Source of the DNA: Aquarana catesbeiana | Taxonomy: Eukaryota; Chordata; Amphibia; Anura; Ranidae | DNA: 64,000 nt | Reading direction: 5' to 3' | NCBI RefSeq assembly: GCF_042186555.1 | Contig: NC_133324.1 | Location: 8,392,236-8,456,235 of the forward strand | Shown: in pieces, positions 60,501-62,544 of the stretch | Position numbering within the stretch: position 1 is the stretch's first letter | How the letters are laid out: every line of letters starts with the position of its first letter | Notes under the pieces: generated by a model | The model's input: only the letters and a program-made list of their open reading frames with translations | What the model was told of the DNA's origin: nothing | Database searches by the model: none | Position numbers and translations under genes: made by a program

Positions 60501-61113
60501 CATGGCCAGGGATTAACGGCCATGTAAGCCTATGACATTGGTGACTTTGGTGGCTCATAGCTTCCTAAAATACTACTTCTTAATATGATCATCAGGGGGC
60601 TGAATGGGCAAAAGTTCAGGCATTTGTCCAAATGCCATAAGAGCCAAAGATTGGACTGAACCATTGGCCCATCCCTACACAGCACTGCATTCTTTTTTTA
60701 GAACAATGTTATACTTTACAATGCTTTGCACAAGGATTATTTCTACCCATTTGACCCACCTCACCATAAGATGACTAGCTGTCCTAACGTTATACAATAT
60801 AGGAAATTCTGCTTTTCTTACCTGGGTGTAACCATATAGATTCAGTAGCTGGGCCATTTGGAGGGTGGTCTCAGAATTGAGATCTCCAATAAAACCAGCC
60901 AGGGCACCCCGCTCCATACAGGAATAATTTGGAGCTTCCTTTGTATGTCCAGACAATATCTGTAGAATGTCTTTTATAGCTTTATTCACATGTCCACAAG
61001 AATCATACATATGGTATCCCAGAGTTACGTTGGGCAGTAAATCTGGACTGCGGTTTATCTCATCAAAAGCAAATATAAAAGCCAGGAGATGTCTGTATTC
61101 TCTCCGGTAAACC
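906..61113 (-). CDS. Vomeronasal type-2 receptor-like (class C GPCR), exons 2-6 of a gene spanning over 60 kb
   Basis: The five exons at 60822-61113, 58189-58974, 26870-27097, 2225-2348 and 906-1813 join into one open frame of about 778 codons plus stop, lacking only exon 1 (signal peptide), which should lie above 64000. Order: Venus-flytrap ligand-binding domain (exons 2-4), nine-cysteine NCD3G linker (exon 5 into exon 6), seven-transmembrane domain (exon 6). Intron phases after exons 2, 3, 4 and 5 are 0, 0, 0 and 1, the pattern of the V2R/calcium-sensing receptor family. These receptors sit in the plasma membrane of vomeronasal or olfactory neurons and bind amino acids or peptides; the ligand here is unknown. 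No stop or frameshift was found in the five exons, so the gene may be functional. Introns 3-4 (31 kb) and 4-5 (24.5 kb) are packed with transposons. A calcium-sensing-receptor-like or OlfC name is also possible. Confidence 0.88.
1814..2224 (-). other. V2R-like receptor intron 5 (411 bp) with a small inverted repeat
   Basis: This is the short phase-1 intron between exons 5 and 6, with GTAAGC donor and CTACAG acceptor. At about 1938-2013 it holds a small foldback: TTGGGGGCTTTCTCAAGCA pairs imperfectly with the later TTAAGAAAGCCTCCAA. No other feature seen. Confidence 0.7.
2225..2348 (-). CDS. V2R-like receptor, exon 5: cysteine-rich NCD3G linker
   Basis: This 124-bp exon has the length typical for this exon in the V2R/calcium-sensing receptor family. 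It lies between a TATCTTAG acceptor and a GTAAGC donor. It encodes VPRGQCSEECLPGFRK, then HSCCYNCAPCSEGEISNHY, giving six of the nine conserved cysteines that link the ligand-binding domain to the membrane domain. It begins in phase 0 and ends in phase 1; the last base G joins AC of exon 6 to make Asp (SNHY-D-SKSC). The join on both sides reproduces the family consensus, which is strong support for these junctions. Confidence 0.93.
2349..3440. other. Intron 4 sequence, unclassified
   Basis: No coding exon is supported. At about 2860-3000 there is a stretch ('tttattgcaggactttttaa' followed by 'ctggcgctgcac') resembling terminal sequences I associate with Penelope-like elements, at low confidence. 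At 3405-3455 sequence beginning 'ggtgaccatacact' resumes at 9509 beyond the L1, so it is the pre-insertion target, probably an older repeat. Confidence 0.35.
3441..3455. repeat. Target-site duplication of the L1 insertion (left copy)
   Basis: AAATAAATTAGATTT at 3441-3455 is repeated exactly at 9494-9508, directly flanking the L1. A 15-bp perfect direct repeat is expected for target-primed reverse transcription. Confidence 0.85.
3608..4678 (+). pseudogene. L1 ORF1 protein (RNA-binding chaperone), one nonsense codon
   Basis: ATG at 3608 opens 317 codons up to TGA at 4559-4561. Translation continues in the same frame for another 39 codons (a Ser-rich stretch, then LSKRGRYEHSPP) to TGA 4676-4678, so the first stop is probably a mutation. 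Layout: basic/Ser-rich N-terminus, coiled coil about residues 75-145 with heptad-like spacing, RRM-like core starting at NRRSNLRIRGIPES, and a C-terminal domain containing PPRDIITKLHYY and YLWGFPFSLRF. This is the L1 ORF1p architecture: a trimeric coiled coil that binds element RNA. It is followed by ORF2 in the same orientation, as in L1. Confidence 0.85.
5341..9082 (+). pseudogene. L1 ORF2 protein (endonuclease and reverse transcriptase), broken
   Basis: The likely start MAPINVLSI at 5341 is followed by a small deletion and frameshift; the main frame resumes at 5390 (ANIICLQETHFTD) and runs to TAG 9080-9082. In-frame stops at 6347, 7982 and 8306 interrupt it. The APE-type endonuclease (about 5390-6010) has QETHF, GDCNA and WTDHCAV motifs but has lost part of its N-terminal strand. 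The reverse transcriptase (about 6650-7450) has RPGPDGFSAAYY, YRPISLLNLD, TRQGCPLSPLLF and the FADDILVF catalytic box. A C-terminal zinc-knuckle motif (CDMPGTHYHIWWQC) lies at about 8680-8725. The order and the knuckle are typical of the L1/Tx1 clade. Confidence 0.87.
9771..9899. mobile_element. Foldback MITE, about 130 bp
   Basis: The left arm from AACTACGGCTCTCCAGCT and the right arm ending AGGGCCGTAGTT are imperfect reverse complements over about 45 bp, including a shared 'gaactaca..tcccat' block. The short internal part holds no ORF. The size and structure suit a non-autonomous DNA transposon. The superfamily is not determined, since I see no clear target duplication. Confidence 0.55.
9900..10732. 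other. Intron 4 sequence with a short TA/CA simple repeat
   Basis: A microsatellite-like stretch of TATATAGATA units and (CA)n lies at about 9990-10047. The rest (about 10050-10732) shows no gene or repeat that I recognise. Confidence 0.4.
10733..11250. mobile_element. Long inverted-repeat (foldback) element, about 520 bp
   Basis: The left arm begins CACTTCCTGTCATATAGCC (10737) and the right arm, read on the minus strand from about 11248, begins CACTTCCTGTCACATAGCC. Similarity continues inward through 'ggggacacac', 'ccccattaggcaaattgca', 'caccccaaattattagg' and 'aaaggcaaatccactttgca', giving arms of about 200-230 bp. The two halves could form one long hairpin. Either one palindromic MITE or two MITEs nested inside each other would fit. 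No ORF. Confidence 0.65.
11376..11560. mobile_element. Small degenerate foldback element
   Basis: The left end ('agtgctctaaatcagtgca', 'ccctcaacaggccatgtt') and the right end on the opposite strand ('gcagtggttctcatcctcag', 'ccccaacaggacatgttt') are diverged inverted repeats. This resembles old hAT-type MITEs. The boundaries are approximate. Confidence 0.4.
11684..14545. mobile_element. Palindromic non-autonomous hAT element, copy I (2862 bp)
   Basis: The element begins TAGGGATAAGC and ends GCTCATCCCTA, flanked by the exact 8-bp repeat CAAATTAC (11676-11683 and 14546-14553). An 8-bp duplication is the hAT signature. The left half and the reverse complement of the right half are similar over more than 1 kb, sharing for example 'cataaaaagtgtttggggac', 'tgtctatagtatgcct' and 'agaacagtctgacagcaaaa'. 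The left end is R-type (GCCGAACACCCC, GGTTCGCACC); the right end is L-type (CGAAGCTCATCCCTA, CGAACTCGAAGCTC). The centre is pyrimidine-rich at about 12640-12960 and purine-rich at about 13210-13460, with repeated GGCATGGAGGGAGGCTCCC-like boxes. Glu/Arg-rich open frames there are low-complexity, not genes. Confidence 0.85.
14554..15098. other. Intron 4 sequence, no recognised feature
   Basis: AT-rich sequence between hAT copy I and the CR1 monomers. It contains a poly-C/A run at about 15017-15032. I see no ORF or repeat structure. Confidence 0.35.
15099..17008 (+). repeat. Seven tandem CR1 5' monomers (about 270-290 bp each)
   Basis: Units beginning GCATTTTTGGGGCTTTTCC (or GCATTTTGGGGGCTTTTCC) start at 15099, 15390, 15661, 15943, 16220, 16494 and 16775. 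Spacing of 271-291 bp varies mostly with the length of an internal T run. Each unit contains TTTTCATTTGCC, a T run, TTCAGCCTATCAATTAAGG, GCTCACAGGTGCC and AACTCAGTCTGAGCGTGCTC. The last unit runs directly into the leader of ORF1. By analogy with rodent L1 monomers these could be promoter units; this is inference from position and orientation. Confidence 0.85.
17281..18261 (+). pseudogene. CR1 ORF1: zinc-binding N-terminus and SGNH esterase, one nonsense codon
   Basis: ATG at 17281 starts a frame with a cysteine cluster (CTSC, then CCAKC) at about residues 10-37, followed by a low-complexity Ser/Gly/Ala-rich linker. TAA at 17746-17748 interrupts, but the same frame continues with ILVVGDSILRRTERA (SGNH block I Ser at about 17776), VMVHVGTND (block III), and RDGLHLNEEG (block V Asp-x-x-His at 18181-18192) to TAG 18259-18261. 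CR1 ORF1 proteins with this zinc plus esterase layout are known from birds, reptiles and fish. The role is in the retroelement RNP; the true target of the esterase is uncertain. Confidence 0.85.
19519..20285. mobile_element. Non-autonomous TTAA (piggyBac-like) MITE inside CR1, 767 bp
   Basis: The element starts CCTCCCTGGCGGTAT and ends ATACCGCCAGGGAGG, a perfect 15-bp terminal inverted repeat. TTAA follows at 20286-20289. The expected left TTAA reads GTAG and has presumably mutated. No transposase. An internal palindrome around 'acagtactgtaatcttacag' and an AT-rich run (20035-20110) are present. TTAA targeting is the piggyBac signature; the family is common in frogs. Confidence 0.8.
21768..23291. 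mobile_element. Non-autonomous hAT element, copy II (1524 bp), inserted in CR1 ORF2
   Basis: TAGGGATGAGC to GCTCATCCCTA, flanked by the perfect 8-bp repeat CTGGTGAC (21760-21767 and 23292-23299). Left end R-type (GCCAAACACCCC, GGTTCGCACC), right end L-type (paired GTTCGAGTCGAAC and GACTCGAACTCGAAGC blocks). It keeps the long R arm and the pyrimidine-rich centre (22860-23080) but only about 70 bp of the L end, so it is a half-palindrome. Removing it and one TSD restores the CR1 frame exactly. Confidence 0.87.
23640..26223 (+). mobile_element. 5'-truncated L1-clade LINE fragment, split by hAT copy III
   Basis: From about 23680 the translation resembles the L1 ORF2 C-terminus: TFKMSILPQIICIFHTL, then LIWKYICDGKK and KKVGGAGLV, and at about 24610-24690 a zinc-knuckle-like CSQIGHVLHMFWQC. 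Many stops and frameshifts are present. After the hAT insertion the sequence resumes (26090) with a 3' UTR and A-rich tail (ctgaaaactaaataaaaatg) at about 26190-26223, similar to the tail of the full-length L1 at 9460-9493. The reverse transcriptase core is missing. Confidence 0.7.
25075..26089. mobile_element. Non-autonomous hAT element, copy III (1015 bp), inserted in L1 fragment
   Basis: TAGGGATGAGC to GCTCATCCCTA, flanked by TTAATAAC (25067-25074) and TTGATAAC (26090-26097), an 8-bp duplication with one mismatch. Left end L-type (CTTCGAGTTCGAGTCGAAC), right end R-type. It contains a single long arm without the palindromic centre. The R terminus carries three 22-bp units of 'gaacaggggggttcggcgaa' (about 26019-26080), where other copies have one. 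Confidence 0.85.
26224..26400 (-). ncRNA. Repeat fragment with a hammerhead-ribozyme-like core
   Basis: On the minus strand, 26346-26311 reads CCTGATGAAGGGGGAG, a short loop and then AGTCCCCGAAACGC. This pairs GGGGA with TCCCC between CTGATGA and GAAAC, the arrangement of the conserved hammerhead core. One extra A follows CTGATGA, so activity is doubtful. Similar motifs occur in the terminal repeats of Penelope-like elements (known), and one such element is present at 45655-48292. Assignment to that class is inference. Confidence 0.4.
26401..26869. other. Intron 4 sequence next to exon 4
   Basis: No recognised repeat or gene. The phrase 'acacagccagcactga' occurs twice (about 26410 and 26697), suggesting a local duplication. 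Confidence 0.4.
26870..27097 (-). CDS. V2R-like receptor, exon 4: end of the ligand-binding domain
   Basis: This exon of 228 bp (76 codons, phase 0 at both ends) lies between the acceptor TTCTGTCTTTTTTTAAG and a GTGAGT donor. It encodes LSRYVKEVQYKDPNG, then an acidic turn (FNDKGELPSP), and ends with the family-typical EPEQISWKGDK immediately before the linker exon (VPRGQCSEEC). It corresponds to lobe 1 and the C-terminal segment of the Venus-flytrap domain. It is isolated by 31 kb from exon 3 and 24.5 kb from exon 5; both phases fit those partners perfectly, the main argument that all five exons belong to one gene. Confidence 0.9.
27927..29478. mobile_element. Solo LTR (Ty3/gypsy-like), containing a Harbinger-like MITE
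   Basis: Starts TGTAGCACCCC and ends GGGTGCTACA, a 10-bp inverted repeat with the canonical TG...CA ends. It is flanked by a perfect 5-bp repeat AAATA (27922-27926 and 29479-29483), as expected for an LTR integrase. No internal gag-pol is present, so this is a solo LTR left by LTR-LTR recombination. Without the nested MITE it is about 1.1 kb. The superfamily (gypsy) is a guess from the 5-bp duplication and the LTR ends. Confidence 0.75.
28526..28958. mobile_element. Harbinger/PIF-like MITE, copy 1 (433 bp)
   Basis: Ends TGCTCCGTACACGCGGTCGG and CCGACCCTGTGTACGGGGCT, flanked by TAA on both sides (28523-28525 and 28959-28961). A 3-bp TWA duplication fits Harbinger. Internally it carries several copies of GTCGGAAAATCCGA-type palindromic words. 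A second copy is at 59399-59833. No transposase. Confidence 0.75.
30016..30577. other. Intron 3 sequence, no recognised feature
   Basis: AT-rich sequence without ORF or clear repeat; a short diverged inverted pair around 30300-30340 ('ttggctgtttgggcattcag', 'gtggccaaac') is not convincing. Confidence 0.35.
30578..31270 (-). pseudogene. L1-clade ORF2 endonuclease fragment
   Basis: On the minus strand from about 31250 the translation reads SRFIILQG, then MVTIANVYAPNDSQ, LLLGGDFKLVVHSAMD, FRLDYLF and CPWSDHQLVSLD: the C-terminal half of an APE-type L1 endonuclease, including GDF and SDH motifs. It breaks off near 30660, where a TTAA-MITE-like end begins (TTAAAGCGTAACTCC, 30575-30645). The N-terminal half is absent; upstream lies the poly-A tail of another L1 (about 31275-31303). 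It is probably the continuation of the element whose ORF1 is at 34402-35381. Confidence 0.72.
31275..33420 (-). pseudogene. L1-clade fragment: ORF1 C-terminal domain joined to ORF2 C-terminus
   Basis: The minus strand begins near 33400 with an ORF1 C-terminal domain (DFKGSKLQIL, then in a shifted frame VSPITLAKRRNLRP and YRWGFPFRLSASQ). At about 33180 it switches abruptly to late ORF2 (KYLGVQITASYS; TQWIALPLSLLG; NILKMSILPKLLYLF; RGGLGAPDFIKYYY). A zinc knuckle CWRCNKAVGSHFHIFWEC follows at about 31935-31995, then the 3' UTR and an A-rich tail at 31275-31303. Several frameshifts. The endonuclease and RT core are deleted, making an ORF1-ORF2 chimera. Confidence 0.7.
33421..34401 (-). other. 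L1-related spacer/5' remnant, unresolved
   Basis: Between the two ORF1-like regions. Minus-strand reading gives MAEMQHELSQEGGES from about 34264 and Pro/Arg-rich frames after it, which could be the 5' end of the inner L1. There is a G run at about 33771-33782. No confident gene. Confidence 0.35.
34402..35381 (-). pseudogene. L1-clade ORF1 (RNA-binding protein), frameshifted
   Basis: The N-terminal part, MPSYKSRHGKPAQR (from 35381), leads into a coiled-coil region (RTDRLETKHDELQLAY, then ALTDSVSQLQAHLEDL) after a frameshift near 35110. The RRM-like core starts NRKRRNNLRIRGVPEE, followed by PPRDIILCLKEYL and RYRWGFPFKLQVI in the C-terminal domain, with a stop at 34402. It is similar in layout to the plus-strand ORF1 at 3608 but clearly a different L1 family. 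The minus strand is the sense of the receptor gene. Confidence 0.78.
35560..35803 (+). mobile_element. CR1 3'-end fragment
   Basis: Encodes EKWFNLQLHKGFFTV and a NSLPQLVVSES-like C-terminus with a stop, then a 3' UTR 'actggtatcttcattcaact' ending CTATGTAACTATGTG. It matches the 3' ends of the CR1 copies at 23350-23634 and 29700-30010. Confidence 0.7.
35804..36771. other. Unclassified repeat-like sequence, left of hAT copy IV
   Basis: No gene. This sequence continues on the other side of hAT copy IV (41809 onward), so it is the older host sequence. It contains poly-C at about 36408 and CAATCACAGC words. It may belong to a large frog repeat ending near 42385 (GAGGTGGTTAA), but I cannot define its left end. 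Confidence 0.35.
38629..38884 (+). mobile_element. LINE 3' fragment (L2/CR1-like)
   Basis: Translates to RRFAVQGPRLWNALPTHIR, then AFRKKIKTYLF followed by a stop, the conserved C-terminus of L2/Rex-type LINEs, with a 'gtgcagcgctatacaaatca' tail ending in (ATTC)n at 38870-38881. It lies inside the nested hAT. Confidence 0.6.
39461..39535. repeat. (TA)n microsatellite
   Basis: About 75 bp of nearly uninterrupted TA, followed by (ATT)n at 39545-39562. Likely highly variable in length. Confidence 0.95.
39890..40640. repeat. Purine-rich minisatellite
   Basis: Variants of 'gacatgggatggaggagatg' plus 'ggactggagaaggaagag' (about 38-60 bp spacing) recur some 15-18 times. The plus strand is almost all purine with periodic CATGGGATGG and GGGACTGG. 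The array is open in several frames on both strands only because it lacks stop-containing words; the Glu/Gly/Trp-rich or Pro/Ser-rich translations are not proteins. Confidence 0.9.
41809..43207. other. Unclassified repeat continuation and unannotated sequence
   Basis: 41809-42385 continues the sequence left of copy IV and ends at a G run (42351-42364) and GAGGTGGTTAA, possibly the end of a TTAA-type element. 42386-43207 shows no gene; 'tgttacggacctctgtcctc' at about 42863 might be an LTR start, but I see no matching end. Confidence 0.3.
44448..44590 (+). promoter_or_regulatory. Putative hAT transposase promoter: two CCAAT hairpins and a TATA box
   Basis: TGATTGGCCAAGCATGC (44448-44464) is the perfect reverse complement of 44475-44491, with a 10-bp loop. 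TAATTGGTCAAAGCC (44516-44530) pairs with 44536-44550 with one mismatch. Each arm carries CCAAT or ATTGG, the NF-Y box. CTATATAAGG at 44581-44590 is a good TATA box. The following GAGA-rich leader and tandem repeats run to the transposase ATG at 48760. Activity is inferred from layout. Confidence 0.6.
46431..46457 (-). ncRNA. Degenerate hammerhead-like motif of the Penelope-like element
   Basis: The minus strand reads CCATGAATAAGTCCCTTGTG followed by ACGAAAC. Compared with the hammerhead core (CUGAUGA, stem II, GAAAC) the GTC...GAC stem and GAAAC are kept but CTGATGA is altered to CATGAATA, so it is probably inactive. Such ribozymes are known in the terminal repeats of Penelope-like elements. 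Confidence 0.35.
46862..46914. repeat. (AAAAAT)n microsatellite
   Basis: About eight AAAAAT units in the 3' region of the Penelope-like element. Confidence 0.85.
47152..48195 (-). pseudogene. Penelope-like element ORF: RT C-terminus and GIY-YIG endonuclease
   Basis: The frame opens upstream of the first Met (48147) with ETCVNFLDVSIERKE. It continues VYFKPTDRNSFLSIRSGHHP and IPKGQFLRVRRNC, the conserved Penelope RT thumb region. A cysteine-rich stretch (CNKCICCRTV) follows, then the endonuclease WCPCGLFYIGRTKRLLRVRI and SEHLTNIKNG, with the family's His-rich SLHFKEYHNQDPS and RETRWIYLFKCLFPGGLN, ending at TAA 47152-47154. The YIG, Arg and Glu landmarks of GIY-YIG nucleases are present. This downstream part is uninterrupted for 331 codons, so the insertion may be young, but the catalytic RT fingers and palm are absent. 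Confidence 0.85.
48760..52915 (+). pseudogene. hAT transposase (BED finger, RNase H-like fold), three frameshifts and one insertion
   Basis: The likely start is ATG 48760 (MSGRPRRRGRQSQANKR), giving a basic, Ser-rich N-terminus. One extra base near 49180 shifts the frame (LDEP, then EGQQSGSHAPP). A BED-type zinc finger lies at about 49450-49610 (CNICLKRISSG, TCLTRHMLTCH). A 909-bp insertion splits LYRHV from EGNVHASLDRA at 50042-50950. Catalytic landmarks: ITADSW (first Asp, about 51017), VVCDNGTNLLSAL (second Asp, about 51410), CLAHVLNLVV, DMPTRWNSTLAML, and the C-terminal dimerisation block ASSVLSERTFSAAGG with the acidic Glu at about 52770, ending TAA 52913-52915. Further frameshifts lie near 52210 and 52675. 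The product would cut and join the TAGGGATGAGC ends with 8-bp duplications; the present copy cannot make it. Acidic Glu repeats at 52035-52070 are low-complexity. Confidence 0.88.
50042..50950. mobile_element. Unclassified 909-bp insertion in the transposase gene
   Basis: The transposase frame breaks at 50041 and resumes at 50951. The flanking 8-mers ATGTGGGA (50034-50041) and ATGTGGAA (50951-50958) are a duplication with one mismatch, and removal restores the transposase frame (LYRHV-EGNVH). The insert begins GGGGCGTGCTGACGTCACC and ends GCGGTTTCC and a T/A-rich tail 'ttatttttaattttaatttt'. No ORF of note. The A/T-rich tail suggests a retroposed sequence, possibly Penelope-related. Confidence 0.6.
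53041..53757 (+). repeat. 142-bp tandem repeats in the hAT 3' region
   Basis: Units beginning GGCACCAGCACCAGTGCC start at about 53041, 53184, 53326, 53468 and 53610, 142-143 bp apart. Each holds a short hairpin GCCCCTGTCTAACAGGGGC and GCAGCAGGGCTCGTTCCTGC. The last unit is diverged. They lie just after the transposase stop, so they are probably its 3' UTR. Confidence 0.85.
55254..55824. other. Possible 3' internal part of an LTR retrotransposon
   Basis: No ORF recognised. The last bases before 55825 (AGTGGGGGGGTA) look like a polypurine tract, and the same strand leads into an LTR, so this may be the internal 3' end of a truncated element. Confidence 0.35.
55825..56863 (+). mobile_element. 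LTR (about 1.04 kb) of a truncated LTR retrotransposon
   Basis: Begins TGTAGCGCTGG after a G-rich tract and ends AGTGCTACA, giving TGTAG/CTACA ends like the solo LTR at 27927-29478. The flanks (GGGTA and TACAA) do not form a duplication, consistent with a 3' LTR whose upstream part belongs to the same provirus. Not homologous enough by eye to the other LTR to call the same family. Confidence 0.45.
56864..58188. other. Intron 3 sequence next to exon 3, no recognised feature
   Basis: No gene or clear repeat. Short stretches (for example 'ggaaacccctacccactgg' at about 57566) have no recognisable structure. Confidence 0.35.
58189..58974 (-). CDS. V2R-like receptor, exon 3: core of the ligand-binding domain
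   Basis: This exon of 786 bp (262 codons, phase 0) lies between a TTTCTTTCTTTCTAG acceptor and a GTGAGA donor. It starts ISYGARDTLLSDRKMYPHFF, followed by the family signature RTVPDDEMQYVAIAKLLERL and WNWVGILTSDDEYGERE. DDEYG aligns with the DDDYG of the calcium-sensing receptor, whose Tyr contacts bound amino acids. Further on come FILPDSWSMSEIF, a C-terminal cysteine (RDCSLETLP) and VYIAVYILAQALHDM, ending NPHTLKYK. The open frame continues past the donor to 58018 but that part is intron. Two lobes of a bilobed amino-acid receptor are expected; the actual ligand is unknown. Confidence 0.93.
59234..59395. mobile_element. Small MITE (about 160 bp) with 38-bp inverted ends
   Basis: The left end GGGGAATTTATCAAAACTGT (with 'cagccagaatctgga') is the reverse complement of the right end (CAGATTCTGGCTGCTCCAGT, then TTTTGATAAATTCCCC) with few mismatches. 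No ORF; superfamily undetermined. Confidence 0.65.
59399..59833. mobile_element. Harbinger/PIF-like MITE, copy 2 (435 bp)
   Basis: Ends TGCCCCGTACACACGG and CTGTGTACGGGGCA, flanked by TAA (59396-59398 and 59834-59836). Nearly identical in layout to copy 1 at 28526-28958. Inserted directly beside the small MITE. Confidence 0.78.
59837..60821. other. Intron 2 sequence with an old hAT relic
   Basis: At about 60150-60345 the sequence 'ccggtggttgtgggggtctt', a Ser-poor GC stretch and 'gtgaatgagtaagagggaca' match the inner part of the hAT copies at high divergence. The rest shows no feature. Confidence 0.4.
60822..61113 (-). CDS. V2R-like receptor, exon 2
   Basis: This 292-bp exon follows the acceptor TTCATTTTCTGCAG and ends at a GTAAGA donor; the first G completes a codon from the missing exon 1, and the end is phase 0. 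It encodes VYREYRHLLAFIFAFDEINR, SPDLLPNVTLGYHMYDSCG, then NYSCMERGALAGFIGDLNSE and QLLNLYGYTQ. These are the conserved FAxDEIN, LPNxTLG and YDSC motifs of class C receptors. YTQ joins ISYG of exon 3, reproducing the family's QISYG. Earlier in-frame codons up to 61324 are intron. Exon 1 was searched for by eye up to 64000 without success. Confidence 0.92.
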
Positions 61114-61889
61114 CTGCAGAAAATGAATAGTTTTGCATTGGTCTACAGTACAAGGATTCAAGCAGAAATTCTTTATGGCAAAATGTATAACACATTTCAA
61201 CTAGAGATCTATGGTGGGATTGGTGGCCGTGTTTATTGCTCTGTGAAATTGAAATGAAATGAAATTGCTCTGAATGAAATTCAATCATTCCTGCACTTAT
61301 ATGAGTTACAGCAGTGGTTGACAATTAGGAAGTATAGAGGACCTCAGCTGTAGCCCCTGATATCACCAAGTAGCCGCACATAATATTCAGTATATGTAAT
61401 GCTATAGAAGAAGGTCAGAGACTGTAGACTTACTAGAGGAAAGGGTCAGAGACTACAAACTTGCTACAGGAATGGTTGGAGATTACAGACATGCCGTAGG
61501 AGACATTCAGGACCAGAGATAAGAAAATCTTTCTGAGTTTAGTTTGTGAAAAGATTCCCAAATCTTGCTGACATTTTGAAGTTTGTGAACTGTCAGCAAA
61601 CTCCCTGAAGTCTATGGGGGTGAATCTTGTTTTTTAGTTCTGTCCATTCCTAGAGCTAATAGGCAAACTATTGTCAAACAAAAAGGTATGGGAACTGGCC
61701 ACTGCCATGATGGGGTGGGGGGGGGGGGCACATGTACCACCAATACCATCATAATAAAAAATGTCTCTCCCTATACAGTATTTTCATCTCTACTTAACAG
61801 AGCCCACACATTAAAAATACCTTTTTTCAGAAAGTGGGTTGGGTTATTTATTCCCCTATATTATTGGCTCTTGTGACCAGGGAAATGAC
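61114..61889. other. Intron 1 sequence, no recognised feature
   Basis: No exon with a signal peptide is found on the minus strand. There is a G run at about 61717-61729. Confidence 0.4.
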
Positions 61890-62540
61890 TAGCGATGAGC
61901 TTTTGGTTTGGTCTGAACCCAAGTTTGGACCAAATTTTGCTTGTGTGGAGGTCAGGCAAACGACTGAACTAATTTTGAGTGTGGCCCGGTCAAACCTCCG
62001 GCACCAGCTTGAAGTGATATATTTGGCATCAGTATTACTACCGCTACTAAATGTGACCGCTTCCCTTCTGACTGGTTCTTGCTGGTGGCAACATAATCTG
62101 CTCCATCACTCATTGTGTTGGCAGTTTGAATCAGAAATGTTGGACAAACTGATGAAGAATTTACAATGTGGGATTTTTTTTCTGCTAAAAAAGGACTCGT
62201 CAAAAACTGTGGTTTTTTGAATGAATAGGGTTACTATATACCTCTTACTCATTAATATAGGGGGGGGCTGTAACTCGGGTTTCCAGTTTTCAATAAACCC
62301 CCCAGCATGCAGACCCCCAAAACCACCAGAACAGGGTTGTGGGAAAGAGGCTTTTGTCCTCATGGCCCTCCTGGCAAGGTACCCTTATACTGAGGGTACG
62401 TGGCCTGTTATGGTTCAGGTGGGGAGACTAAATTCTCAATTCCCTTTTCCTGGCCTGACATGGGGCATGATCATTTACAGTAAGCATCACATGTGGATTT
62501 TAGGTGGAACCACATACTTTTTTTTGCCAGGAATTTCCCC
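61890..62540. mobile_element. Old, diverged copy of the hAT palindrome family
   Basis: Starts TAGCGATGAGC at 61890 with family-like GGTTTGGTCTGAACC, and at 62220-62540 carries diverged versions of the inner words ('gcagacccccaaaaccacca', 'ggttatggttcagg'-like, 'aggcttttgtcctcat'). The right end is not seen; a TTAA element begins at 62541. Confidence 0.5.
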
Positions 62541-62544
62541 TTAA

